Positions 47,824 to 56,629 of a DNA stretch of 64,000 nt are shown here, piece after piece. The stretch's first letter is position 1, and every line of letters begins with the position of its first letter. Below the pieces are notes generated by a model. It did not search any database, was not told where the DNA came from, and saw nothing but the letters and a program-made list of their open reading frames with translations. Both the position numbers and the translations under genes were made by a program. Source of the DNA: JAVDCA01 sp035293985 (GTDB lineage Bacteria; Pseudomonadota; Alphaproteobacteria; Rhizobiales; Xanthobacteraceae); assembly GCA_035293985.1 (NCBI GenBank), contig DATGLS010000015.1:62001-126000 (forward strand), read 5' to 3'.

Positions 47824-48540
47824 TCAAGCACGGCGTGCGGCGCCTTGCGCGTGAGGGAGTCCCGAGGCGCGGAGCGCGCGCATCCCTTGCCGGTTCCGCA
47901 CGCGCGGCGGGACAAAGCGCACGCAGATTGCCGTGAGCGCGGCGCCGGCCGCGAGGTCGACCAGATGGTGGTGGTGGATCAGCAGGGTCGAGACCGCAAT
48001 CGCGCCGGCCCATGACCAGACCAGCAGGCGCCAGCGCGTGCCGCCGACCTGCGCGAACGCCCAGGCTGCCGTGAGGGCGAGGGTGACATGAAGCGACGGC
48101 ACACAGTTGTAGGTGAGGGCGACCGTGCGAGCCCAGCCGTAGACAACGCCGGCGGCGCCCGGGACCTCATGGGGCGGAAAGGACAGCTCGACCGGGAAAA
48201 GGAAGAAGATGACTCCGGCGATCGTCACCTCGGCGCATAGCGTCGCAAACAGCGGCAGCATGCGTTGCGGGGTTCGCAACACCACGAGAGCGAGGCAGAG
48301 GAACGGCGTGATCGTCAGGTAGATCGCGGCGGCCCACGGCAAGAACGGGATCATGCTTTCGAACGGCAGCGCCACATGGTAGCGCCACGCCGCATGCGCG
48401 GCGAGGGCGTCGCAGGCGCCGTAGACGATCCAGAAATAGGCCGCGAAGAGCGCCGCGAGCGCGGCATTGATGGCGAGCGCCCGCGGTTGCGGTAAACCGA
48501 GGAGTGGCTCGGCTTGCGCCGCTGGCGCATCGGGTCGCAT
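47824..48540 (-). CDS. PAP2-like membrane phosphatase
   Basis: A 238-residue membrane protein with about six helices. CVPSLH (PSLH at 148-151) and STLLIHHHHLVD at 184-195 are the second and third PAP2 phosphatase motifs, with the catalytic His pair and Asp. The first motif K-x6-RP is not evident, so activity may be altered or it may be a phosphotransferase-like member, as in PAP2-related inositol-phosphoceramide synthases. It is the last gene of a nine-gene minus-strand operon, three bases after the desaturase stop. A role in processing a lipid phosphate is inferred from context. Confidence 0.8.
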   Translation of the reverse strand: MRPDAPAAQAEPLLGLPQPRALAINAALAALFAAYFWIVYGACDALAAHAAWRYHVALPFESMIPFLPWAAAIYLTITPFLCLALVVLRTPQRMLPLFATLCAEVTIAGVIFFLFPVELSFPPHEVPGAAGVVYGWARTVALTYNCVPSLHVTLALTAAWAFAQVGGTRWRLLVWSWAGAIAVSTLLIHHHHLVDLAAGAALTAICVRFVPPRVRNRQGMRALRASGLPHAQGAARRA

Positions 48541-48543
48541 CGT

Positions 48544-49482
48544 TCAGGCCCGCTCGGGGTTCTTGCCGGGCAGCGGCCGCGGGCCTGCCCACATGCGCCA
48601 ATAGACCGACCAGAAGCTCGGGTTGGGATCGCCGGCGCGCACCAGGCCTGGCAGCTCGGTCCATGGCGCGCCCGGATGGCGGTGATGCGCCAGGTGATGG
48701 TGATAGTTGAGGAAGATCAGCCGCACGATCGGGTTGACGCGCAGGTTCCAGGCCCCCTCCTGCCGATCGAGGGCCGAGAAGGCGTGGTCGGTGTATTGCA
48801 GCGAGCTCCAGTTCACGGCGAAGCAGGCGTAGCAGAGGACCCAGCCCAGGACGTCGAGGTGGAGGAAGTAGATGAGCGCCGCCTGGATCGCGATGCTGGT
48901 CGCGACGTCGACGCGGGCCGCCATCGGCGAAACGCCGCGCAGGCTGTTCAGGAAGGGCTCGGCGCTGGTTTGGCGGCCCAAGCGATCGTCCGGCGCAAGC
49001 AGCTTCGTCCAGGGCACGAGGCCCGCGGTCGCGGCGTAGACCAGGCAGAACAGCGGCGAGGCGATCCAATAAAGGCCGGTGAGAATGCAGTACCATTGGG
49101 CGAACTTGAGAACGCGGTTCTCGCCCGGTGCATAGAAGTCGAAGCGCTCGCAGTCGCCGCGGTTATTGCGATGGTGCGCCAGATGAAAGGCCCGCTGTAG
49201 CGACAAGGCGGTCGGGAAGAAGCCCGCCGCGAGGCGGCCGGCGAGCTCGTTGACCGTAGCGTTGCGATGAAAAACCCCGTGCACGGCCTCGTGCATCAGC
49301 GAGAACATGGTGTTGTTGAAGAACGAGAACGCGATCGCCGCGCCGATCCGCAGCGCCAGCAAGCCGCCGTTGGATGCGAGATGAAGGCAGCCGCCGGTGA
49401 GCACGATGGCGCCCGCCAGCAGCGCCAGGTTGAGCCGACCGGGTATGTCGCCGCGCAAAGTGGCGGCTGACTCGCTACTCAT
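48544..49482 (-). CDS. Fatty acid desaturase family protein
   Basis: A 312-residue di-iron membrane enzyme. The three histidine boxes are HEAVH at 64-68, HLAHH at 100-104 and HHHLAHH at 261-267, with hydrophobic helices between them. The family includes acyl-lipid desaturases, hydroxylases and beta-carotene ketolase-like enzymes; the short loop spacing and HHHLAHH box suit a lipid or acyl chain substrate. The Rieske oxygenase gene ends one base before its start. Both need electrons from ferredoxin-type donors. Eighth gene of the nine-gene operon. Confidence 0.9.
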   Translation of the reverse strand: MSSESAATLRGDIPGRLNLALLAGAIVLTGGCLHLASNGGLLALRIGAAIAFSFFNNTMFSLMHEAVHGVFHRNATVNELAGRLAAGFFPTALSLQRAFHLAHHRNNRGDCERFDFYAPGENRVLKFAQWYCILTGLYWIASPLFCLVYAATAGLVPWTKLLAPDDRLGRQTSAEPFLNSLRGVSPMAARVDVATSIAIQAALIYFLHLDVLGWVLCYACFAVNWSSLQYTDHAFSALDRQEGAWNLRVNPIVRLIFLNYHHHLAHHRHPGAPWTELPGLVRAGDPNPSFWSVYWRMWAGPRPLPGKNPERA

Positions 49483-49483
49483 G

Positions 49484-50533
49484 TCAGGCGCCTCCGCTGG
49501 CCGCGCGCAGCGGCGTGCGCGGCACCGGCTGCTCGGGCGCCGGCGCGAACGCGGGCAAGCTGCGAAAGAAGGCGCACAGGCTGCGCGTCAGCGCATCTCC
49601 CTGGGTGATCTCGTCCTCGGGCTCATGCCACTGCATCCCTTGCAGCACGCCGACATCCTTCCTGAGAAACGCGTGAAACAGCCAAGCGGCAACACGCGCG
49701 GCTGTCCGCGCCGCCAGGCGATGCGGCTCGCCTGGCACGCCAACCACGGCACGAATCGTCGATCCAGCATTGCGGTCGGGGCACATCGACAGCATCACGA
49801 AGGTGCGATGGCGGCCGACCGAGCTCTCGACCAGCATCATGCTGCCGCCGATGCAGGTGATCGAGGTGCGGATATCGTCCTCGGCGATCCATTTCATCAT
49901 CCGGTCGCTGAGATGGCGGCCGGTGACCTGGGCGCGATAGTCGAGCCGCATGCGATAGGGGTCGAGCCGCCGCAGCGTCGGCGGTTCGCGCAGCCTGCGA
50001 TCGTGCACCGCCTGCAGGTGGTCGATATCCATGCCGTTGGAGATCAGTGTGCTCCACGGCAGCGCGAAGGATCGAGAGGGAAGAGCCCGCGTCGTGATCG
50101 GCCCGAGCGCGCTGATGTCGGGAGTCGGGAGGTCGAAAGTCGCGGTCTCGCCGGCGAAGACGAAGATGCAGCCGAAGCGCTCGATCGTTGGCAGGCAAGG
50201 CTGCGGCGCCGTCGCGAGCGGGCTGCGGTCCGGCGCGATGAAACGTCCATCGGCGCGGATCACGCGCCGATGCAGCGCGCATTGCAGATGGTCGCCGATC
50301 ACCTCCCCGTGGCGCAGATGGCATCCGGCATGGGCGCAATGCGCCGCGAAGGCAGCCGCGCGGCCCGACTCGTGGCCGCGATAAAGCACGATCTCGAGTC
50401 CGCCCAGCCGGCGCGCCAGGATGCCGCCGCGGCCAAGCTCGGCCGAACCGGCGAGCAGATACCAGTTCTGCGGACAATCGGGTCCGACGGCGCGGGCCGC
50501 GCCGCCACCCGGCGCATTTCTCTCCATGCTCAT
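49484..50533 (-). CDS. Rieske non-heme iron oxygenase
   Basis: A 349-residue Rieske oxygenase alpha subunit. Cluster ligands are C66-A-H68 and C85-A-L-H88. The iron site is D169-x2-H172-x4-H177 (NGMDIDHLQAVH). The rest has little likeness to aromatic-ring dioxygenases; the LPWSTLISNGMDIDHLQAVH context is nearer the sterol- or carotenoid- and lipid-acting Rieske enzymes, by impression. ATG 50533 overlaps the end of the upstream gene by four bases. No reductase is in the operon; a Rieske ferredoxin gene lies divergently at 57569. Confidence 0.88.
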   Translation of the reverse strand: MSMERNAPGGGAARAVGPDCPQNWYLLAGSAELGRGGILARRLGGLEIVLYRGHESGRAAAFAAHCAHAGCHLRHGEVIGDHLQCALHRRVIRADGRFIAPDRSPLATAPQPCLPTIERFGCIFVFAGETATFDLPTPDISALGPITTRALPSRSFALPWSTLISNGMDIDHLQAVHDRRLREPPTLRRLDPYRMRLDYRAQVTGRHLSDRMMKWIAEDDIRTSITCIGGSMMLVESSVGRHRTFVMLSMCPDRNAGSTIRAVVGVPGEPHRLAARTAARVAAWLFHAFLRKDVGVLQGMQWHEPEDEITQGDALTRSLCAFFRSLPAFAPAPEQPVPRTPLRAASGGA

Positions 50534-51171
50534 GCGGTCTTGCGGCGCGACCAGCGGCCGACCAGGAAGCCGAGAATGATCGCGACGACGCCGGCGGCGA
50601 TCGCGATCCACTTGGTGGTCCATTTCACCGCGTCGAGGAGCGGATTGTCGAACACGTTGGCGGAGAAGTGGAGGTTGAGGATCGACCACTTGTCGTTGGC
50701 ACGATGCAGGGTCGCGCTCCAGCGCAACGGCATGTCGAACTCGGTCCCGGTCACGAGCCTGAAATGCCCGATCGCCGTGCCGGTCGCGAGGCCGATGGTG
50801 TTGTTCTCATAGAGCTTGGTCAACTCGTCGACGTCGACCTTAAGCGACATGTCCTCGAGGATGCGGGCGGAGCCCACCAGCATCTTCTGATAATACGCCT
50901 TGGCCTGCTCGATGCCGCGCACGACCTCGTTGTTCATGGCCGTGAAGGTGACGCCCGGATCGAGCTCACTCATCAGCGCATCTGGATCCCGCTTGTTGAC
51001 GGCGGCGACGGCGCGGTCCTTGAGCCCGCGCAGCTGATCGTGCAGAGCCGCCACCTCGGGCGGCATGGCGGCCGGTTGTGGCGCCTGGGCGACGGCGGAC
51101 GCGCCGAGCAGGCCGCCGAGCAGCAGGGCAAGTCCGAACCTGCGAGCGCAAAGACAAATCGACGACATCAT
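50530..51171 (-). CDS. SnoaL/NTF2-like protein with signal and C-terminal membrane helix
   Basis: A 213-residue protein. A signal peptide (about residues 9-29, cleavage near AVAQ) precedes an NTF2-like domain of about 120 residues (VNKRDPDALMSELDPGVTFT, then WSATLHRANDKWSILNLHFS). A hydrophobic helix near the end (IAIAAGVVAIILGFLVGRWS) and a basic tail anchor it in the inner membrane with the domain outside. NTF2-like domains bind small hydrophobic molecules or act as enzymes without a strict motif. GGGGAG precedes ATGATG. Sixth gene of the operon; possibly holds the lipid intermediate. Confidence 0.75.
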   Translation of the reverse strand: MMSSICLCARRFGLALLLGGLLGASAVAQAPQPAAMPPEVAALHDQLRGLKDRAVAAVNKRDPDALMSELDPGVTFTAMNNEVVRGIEQAKAYYQKMLVGSARILEDMSLKVDVDELTKLYENNTIGLATGTAIGHFRLVTGTEFDMPLRWSATLHRANDKWSILNLHFSANVFDNPLLDAVKWTTKWIAIAAGVVAIILGFLVGRWSRRKTA

Positions 51172-51206
51172 GATGCTCCCCAATTTGCGTTTGATGATTG
51201 AATTCG

Positions 51207-52355
51207 TCACATGACGGCGATCTCGGGGTGCGGCAGGCGCGGCGCGCGAGCGTCTGAGCGCATGGGCGCGTCGGGCCAGCTGACCAAGTGCAACAGTGTC
51301 CGATATCGAATCACGCCGTGTTGCGCGACCGGGGCGGCAAACGGGTGGGTAGGCGCCAGTCCGATCAGCGCCAGCGCGCAGCCGCGCCGCTGTGCCTGGG
51401 CGAGGCCGGAACGCAGGAGCGCGCGGAAGACGCCGACATCCTCGTCCTCGACCGCGACATGGGAGAGATAGGCTTCGCGCAGCGCAGCGCCGACGGGCGG
51501 AAGATGCGGCAGCGCGGCGAGTGGGGCCGCCAGATTCAGCAAGGGACGCAGCCGCCGCAGCCATGGCGGATAGCCGCGCACGACGGTCTGCTTGGTGGCG
51601 CGCTGGTCCCATACGGCGAGGCAGGCACGCACGCCGGGGCCGCGGCGGACGATCAGGAAATCGTCGATCCTCAGCGCGCCGGTGGCGATCAATCGTTCGA
51701 GATCGGATGCCCGCCATACCGGGGCGAACTGGTAGCGGCGATAGACGCGCTGCAGCAGGACAGCGATGGCGGCAAGATCCGCGGTGGTTGCGGGCTCGAT
51801 ATCCGGAGCAGACGGACGTGCGACCGTCCGCAACGCGAAAGTCGTCAGCTCGCCGACCGGTCGATAGGTCGGCAGCCCCGGCAGTCCGGCGCCGAGCAGG
51901 CGGCGGGCGGCCGCATTGTCGGCGGTGATCGACGTGAGCGCGAAGGGAAGGTCGGCCGGATCATCGAGCAGCGCGCGGACCGCCGCGAAGCCGCCCTCGA
52001 GCACGGCGATGCGATGGCGATAGCCGGGTGCGATCCGCAGCGCGCCGAGATAGGGCAGGCCGCATACCTCGCCGTCGACGAAGGCGTCGCGCACCGAGCG
52101 CTCGCACAGGCCTATCGCCGCGCCGGTCGCGCGATCGCGCGCGATGATGAAGGCGTGTGACCGGCTCAGCCCGAAGTCGGCCGCGAACGCATCCGGCTCG
52201 CGCTCGAGCGACAGCGCGATTCGGCCGCCGAGCGCGTTCTCGCGCAGGAGGCGGCGGATGTCCGGCTCGTCCGCCCGGCCGGCGGCCGCGAACACGAGGC
52301 TGCCATGCGGCAGCGAGCGGCCGGTCAGGCCGCCTTGAGCAGCTCGCCGGTCCAT
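51207..52355 (-). CDS. GNAT-like acyltransferase, possibly two-domain
   Basis: A 382-residue protein. Its first part carries a GNAT-like pattern (FIIARDRATGAAIGLCERSV, LPYLGALRIAPGYRHRIAVL), with the acetyl-CoA loop region R-x-x-x-R/G only loosely kept. A second, divergent GNAT-like half follows from about residue 180 (DIEPATTADLAAIAVLLQRV). The start at 52355 has GGAG eight bases upstream and overlaps the preceding radical SAM gene by 31 bases. The family link is moderate; the acyl donor and acceptor are unknown. Fifth gene of the operon. Confidence 0.65.
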   Translation of the reverse strand: MDRRAAQGGLTGRSLPHGSLVFAAAGRADEPDIRRLLRENALGGRIALSLEREPDAFAADFGLSRSHAFIIARDRATGAAIGLCERSVRDAFVDGEVCGLPYLGALRIAPGYRHRIAVLEGGFAAVRALLDDPADLPFALTSITADNAAARRLLGAGLPGLPTYRPVGELTTFALRTVARPSAPDIEPATTADLAAIAVLLQRVYRRYQFAPVWRASDLERLIATGALRIDDFLIVRRGPGVRACLAVWDQRATKQTVVRGYPPWLRRLRPLLNLAAPLAALPHLPPVGAALREAYLSHVAVEDEDVGVFRALLRSGLAQAQRRGCALALIGLAPTHPFAAPVAQHGVIRYRTLLHLVSWPDAPMRSDARAPRLPHPEIAVM

Positions 52356-53680
52356 GTCGGGTCTCCGAGCGGAAAGTGGTCGCGCTTGCCCACCTCCACA
52401 CGATGCATGCCGTTGATGACGAAGAAATTGCGGAACATGAACGGGTCGGCGCGGTTGACCCGGTCGAAACCGCGACGGAGCATGCTGCGCCAGGTGTAAA
52501 AGCGCCGGCGGGCGCGCAGGCAGCCATGGCGGACGTCGTCGGGCGCCATGGTCAGGGGCCGGAACGGAATGCCGTTGTAGCCGTAACGCTCGTCGAGCCA
52601 CCATTTGTCGTAGAGGAGGCGGCCCTCGCGCTGCAGCCGCGCGAACAAAGGCGTCCCCGGAAACGGCGTCAGGTGGTTGAACGCCGCAAGATAGAAGTTG
52701 TTGGCGACGGCGAACTCGGCCGCCTCGTCGAACGAGTTGGCGCGCTCGCCGTCGTAGCCGAACACGAAGGTGCCGTAGACACGGATGCCGTGCCGCCGCA
52801 GGTTCGCGAGCGCCGCCGGGAAGCCACCGCGCATCGTATTGAAGCGCTTGCGCATGGTGCGCAGCACCTGCTCGTCGAGGCTCTCGAAGCCGATCAGCAC
52901 GCCGCAGCAGCCGCTGCGGGCGAGGGCGGCGAGGAAGGTCTCGTCATGCGCCGCGTTGATGCTCATCTGCGTGACCCAGCGCACCCTCAGTGGAGCGAGC
53001 GCCTCGGCGAGGTCGCGCGCGAAGGCGAGATCGGCCGCGAAATTGTCGTCGACGAAGAAGAAAAGACGTTTCTCGGGCTTGAGCGCCGCGATCTCGGCGA
53101 CGATCTTGTCGATCGGCCGATGGCGTGCGGTGCGTTGGAAGAAGGTCTGCACGGCGCAGAATTCGCACGGGAAGCGGCAGCCGCGCCCGGTCTCGATCAA
53201 GCCGATCGGCAGATAATTGCGTCCGGCGAAGATCGAGCGGTCGTAGCGCACGGCGCCGAGGTCGGGCTGGTGGTTCGCGCTGTAGATCGGCCGCAGCCGG
53301 TCCGCGCGCGCATCGTCGATGACGCTGGTCCAGATGTCCTCGGCCTCGCCGACGACGATCGCCTCGGCATATTGCTTGACCTCCTCGGGCACGAGCGTCG
53401 CATGGAAGCCGCCCATGACCACCGGGACGCGCCGCGCCCGAAACTCGCTCGCGATCTGGTAGGCGCGTTTGGCCGTGTAGGTCTCGACCGGAATGGCGAC
53501 GAGGTCGGCCGGCCGGTCGAAGGGGATCGGCTCGACGCGATCGTCGTGGAACGCAATCGAGACATCCTTCGGCGTGAGCGCGGCGAGCAGCGCGATCGAC
53601 AGCGGCTCCATCTGCCAGGTACGCATGTAATCGACGCCGACCCGCCGCCCGATCGCCGGCTGCACGAGGGTGAGTCGCAT
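52325..53680 (-). CDS. Radical SAM protein with cobalamin-binding-type N-terminal domain (second)
   Basis: A 451-residue enzyme. The N-terminal 140 residues have a Rossmann-like B12-domain pattern (LTLVQPAIGRRVGVDYMRTW, VMGGFHATLVPEE, AIVVGEAEDIW). The radical SAM cluster is C168-x3-C172-x2-C175 (GCRFPCEFC). FFFVDDNF and CCGVLIGFESLDEQVL are standard later strands, and HLTPFPGTPLFARL is the typical end of such methylase-like or ring-forming enzymes. Relatives include HpnP/HpnR of hopanoid methylation and BchE. ATGA overlap joins it to the preceding radical SAM gene. It is not a recent duplicate of it. Confidence 0.9.
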   Translation of the reverse strand: MRLTLVQPAIGRRVGVDYMRTWQMEPLSIALLAALTPKDVSIAFHDDRVEPIPFDRPADLVAIPVETYTAKRAYQIASEFRARRVPVVMGGFHATLVPEEVKQYAEAIVVGEAEDIWTSVIDDARADRLRPIYSANHQPDLGAVRYDRSIFAGRNYLPIGLIETGRGCRFPCEFCAVQTFFQRTARHRPIDKIVAEIAALKPEKRLFFFVDDNFAADLAFARDLAEALAPLRVRWVTQMSINAAHDETFLAALARSGCCGVLIGFESLDEQVLRTMRKRFNTMRGGFPAALANLRRHGIRVYGTFVFGYDGERANSFDEAAEFAVANNFYLAAFNHLTPFPGTPLFARLQREGRLLYDKWWLDERYGYNGIPFRPLTMAPDDVRHGCLRARRRFYTWRSMLRRGFDRVNRADPFMFRNFFVINGMHRVEVGKRDHFPLGDPTWTGELLKAA

Positions 53681-55011
53681 CAGGCGGCCTCTCTGAGACC
53701 GATCGGCCAGTCGCAGGTGTAATGGGTCGCGAGATGTCGCGCGTAATAGCGGTAGCCGAGGTTCGCCATGACGGCGAGCGGCAGCTGGGTGCGCGAGCGC
53801 CCGAGGCGCCGCGCGATCGCGCCGAACGAATAGACGCTGCGCCAGGCGCGCTCGTGGCCGAGCTGCAGATCCTGCAGCGACATCTGCTTGGGGCGAAAGA
53901 CGACGTGCTGGCCGTCGTAGAGCTCCCAGTTGCGGGTCAGGATGCGCCCCTCGCGCTCGAGCCGCGCGTAGAGCGGGGTGCCCGGGAACGGCGTCATGAT
54001 GGCGAAGCGCGGTAGGTCGATTGCGGTGTCGATTGCGAACTGCACGGTCTCGTCGAACGTCGCGAGCGTGTCGTGATCGTTGCCGAACACGAAGCACCCC
54101 TGCAGGCTGATGCCGAGCGCGTGCAGGTCGGCGATCAGCGCGCGATAGAGTCCAGGATCGTTGAAGCGCTTGCGGATGTCGCGCAGGCCGGCGTCGTTGA
54201 TGGTCTCGAAGCCGATCAGCAGGCCGGCGCAGCCGCTGCGCGCCATCAGCTGCATCAGCTCGGGATCGCGTCCGATGAGGCTGGTCGAGAGCCCGAACCA
54301 ACGCACGCCCAGCGGGATCAGCGCGGTGAACAGCTCCGCCGCGTACGCGCGATCGGAAATGAGGTTGAGGTCGATGAAGATGATGCGGCGGGCGCCGACC
54401 CGGCGGATATCTTCGACCACGTGGCCGACCGGCTTCTGAAACTGTTTGCGCCCCCACGCGGCCGGGGCCACGCAGAACTCGCAATCATGGCCGCAGGCGC
54501 GGGTCGCCTCGAATATGGCCTGGGTCAGGAACTTGCGCCCATCGAGCAGATCGCGCCGCGCGAACGGCAGGTTGGTGAGCGCGAAGTCCGGGCCCTGGTC
54601 GTAGCGCGCCAGCATGCGGCCTTGCGCGAAATCGCGCAGAAGCTGCGGCCAGGACTCCTCGGCGTAGCCCACGCAGATTGCGTCGGCGTGCTGGGCGGCT
54701 TCCGCCGGCATGAGGGTCACGTGCGGGCCGCCGAGGACGACCGGAATGCCGCGCGCGCGGAAGTGACGCGATAGCTCGTAGGCGCGCATGGAGCTGCCGG
54801 TGATGACGGTGAGCCCGACGAGGTCGGCCGCGAGGTCCAGCGGCACGTCGGCGATGCCCTCGTCGTGCAGCGTGAACTCGATATCGAGCTCGGACGGTGC
54901 GAGCGCCGCGAGCGTCGTCAAGGTGAGCGGCTGGTAGCGCAGCGATTTCCTGAAGATGCCACCGCGGCTGCGATAAAGCGGCCCCTTCGGCGAGAGCAGC
55001 GCGATCCGCAT
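53680..55011 (-). CDS. Radical SAM protein with cobalamin-binding-type N-terminal domain (first)
   Basis: A 443-residue protein of the same architecture. N-terminal B12-domain blocks are IALLSPKGPLYRSRGG, VVLGGPHVTLMPAEAAQHAD and AICVGYAEESW. The cluster motif is C173-x3-C177-x2-C180 (CGHDCEFC). IIFIDLNLISD and CAGLLIGFETINDAGL follow, and MTPFPGTPLYARL closes the core. The C-terminal about 80 residues are basic and helical. Such enzymes do methylations at unreactive carbons or C-C bond formation. Third gene of the operon, 28 bases after GH3. Confidence 0.9.
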   Translation of the reverse strand: MRIALLSPKGPLYRSRGGIFRKSLRYQPLTLTTLAALAPSELDIEFTLHDEGIADVPLDLAADLVGLTVITGSSMRAYELSRHFRARGIPVVLGGPHVTLMPAEAAQHADAICVGYAEESWPQLLRDFAQGRMLARYDQGPDFALTNLPFARRDLLDGRKFLTQAIFEATRACGHDCEFCVAPAAWGRKQFQKPVGHVVEDIRRVGARRIIFIDLNLISDRAYAAELFTALIPLGVRWFGLSTSLIGRDPELMQLMARSGCAGLLIGFETINDAGLRDIRKRFNDPGLYRALIADLHALGISLQGCFVFGNDHDTLATFDETVQFAIDTAIDLPRFAIMTPFPGTPLYARLEREGRILTRNWELYDGQHVVFRPKQMSLQDLQLGHERAWRSVYSFGAIARRLGRSRTQLPLAVMANLGYRYYARHLATHYTCDWPIGLREAA

Positions 55012-55039
55012 TCGGAAGCTCCTGTCGTCGCCTCAGGGC

Positions 55040-56629
55040 TCAGGGATTGGACGATTGCTCGATGGAAGCATGCCCAAATTCGTCGGTAGCGTCTACGGGC
55101 CCCGCCGGCATATCAACCAGTGATTGATCGAAGATCAGGGCGATCGGCTTGACGTCGCCCATGCGGCGGCCGCGCGCCTGCATGGCTGTCACAATCCGCA
55201 GTGCCAGGCCCGGGACGGCACGCGCTGCGATCGCGCCGAGCTGCCCGATGGCGCGCGCATAGGCATATTGCGGATTGGCCCGCAGGCGCTGCTCGATCCG
55301 CGCGCTCGCGGCGGCCAGATGAGTTTGGCGCGGCGTATCGATGAGCAACTCGTAGTGCGGTCGCGGTTCGGGCCGAGGCACCAAGGCCGCGGGCTCGTCG
55401 AGTATGCGCAACGCCTCGGCAACGAACGCCTCGGTCAGCTTCTCGCCGACGAGATCGCTGACGATGCCGGCGCGGCCGATGAACTCGAGCCGGGCGGTGC
55501 CATTGGCGAAGCCCCGGCAGCGCACGCGGTCGGCGAGATCGTAGCGGTAGAGGCCGCCGGGCGTGGTGATGACGACGCGATAGTCTTCGCCGGCGCGCAG
55601 TTCGTCGGCGAGCCGCGCATCGCCGGCGTCGTCGATGAACTCGATCACGCAGCTCGTCAGCGCGGGGGCAGGATACGGCGAGCCCGACCATGGGATGCTG
55701 ACGGGCGCCTCGGTCGCCAGCAGGCCTTTCGGCTGCAGGTGGACGGCGGGAAACATCTGCGCGAGACGATCCGCATGGGCGCGCGAGGGCCCGTGCGCCC
55801 AGGTGCTGATCGTATCGAGTTGCGGCCAGATGGCGCGGGTGTCGATCGGCTGTCGGGCGAGGGCGCATTCGACGACGCGCAGCCGTGCGGGATCGCGATC
55901 GCCGTCCTGCAGCGCGCGGATGAGCGGCGCCGCGAGCGCGGGCAGGGCCTCAACGAGCCCGATCAAAAAGGTCGGACTCCAGACGGACATGAAGGTGAGA
56001 TCGTCGGCCGCGAGGAGACGCAGCAGGGTCGCGCGGCGCCATGCGGACAGCTCCGCGAGCCCGCCGACCTCGGGCGAGACGACCAGGATGTCGGCAAATG
56101 CCTCAGCGAGATCGGCCCCGAGATAGGCGCCCTCGCTCGCAAGCCCGATTGGAATTCCACCCGCGGTGGCGCATGGCGCTCGGCCGGCCGGACTGATCGC
56201 CACGTAGGCGCGCCCCGCCACGGCTGCGGGGCGTTGGCGCGCGAGATCGGCAAGCCACGGAAGGACCGCCGCGCGGAACGACGCGAGGACGGCTTCGGTA
56301 TAGGGAATGAGCTTGCCGCCGGACGCACTGCCGCCGGTCTCCTCGCAGCAAATGACGGGAGCCGTCGTGAGAACCCCGGGCGCGCCGTCCGCCGCGCGGT
56401 CGATCCACGGGCGCAACTCGTCGTAGCCGCGGATCGGGATGGCGGCGCGAAAGCTCTGGATATCGTCGATGCCGGCGAATTCGTGCGCGCGACCGAATGC
56501 GCTTTGCGCATTGTTGCGCAGGATTCTCCGCAGCAAAGCGAGCTGGGTCGCGCGGGGATTCGCGCAAGCATTGCAAAAGGCATCGTATTCGGTTGCGGCG
56601 GCTTGAAGGATCGCGGCCCAACCGGTCAT
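55040..56629 (-). CDS. GH3-family acyl-adenylating amido synthetase
   Basis: A 529-residue bacterial GH3 protein. Plant GH3 enzymes adenylate a carboxylic acid and join it to an amino acid. Visible family blocks: RILRNNAQSAFGRAHEFAGI near the start, CCEETGGSASGGKLIPYTEA as the phosphate-binding loop, and GLYRYDLADRVRCRGF as the hinge-side ATP motif. It overlaps the preceding gene by four bases (ATGA). In context it would activate an acid and attach it to an amine or amino acid. Bacterial GH3 substrates are largely unknown. Second gene of the operon. Confidence 0.9.
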   Translation of the reverse strand: MTGWAAILQAAATEYDAFCNACANPRATQLALLRRILRNNAQSAFGRAHEFAGIDDIQSFRAAIPIRGYDELRPWIDRAADGAPGVLTTAPVICCEETGGSASGGKLIPYTEAVLASFRAAVLPWLADLARQRPAAVAGRAYVAISPAGRAPCATAGGIPIGLASEGAYLGADLAEAFADILVVSPEVGGLAELSAWRRATLLRLLAADDLTFMSVWSPTFLIGLVEALPALAAPLIRALQDGDRDPARLRVVECALARQPIDTRAIWPQLDTISTWAHGPSRAHADRLAQMFPAVHLQPKGLLATEAPVSIPWSGSPYPAPALTSCVIEFIDDAGDARLADELRAGEDYRVVITTPGGLYRYDLADRVRCRGFANGTARLEFIGRAGIVSDLVGEKLTEAFVAEALRILDEPAALVPRPEPRPHYELLIDTPRQTHLAAASARIEQRLRANPQYAYARAIGQLGAIAARAVPGLALRIVTAMQARGRRMGDVKPIALIFDQSLVDMPAGPVDATDEFGHASIEQSSNP

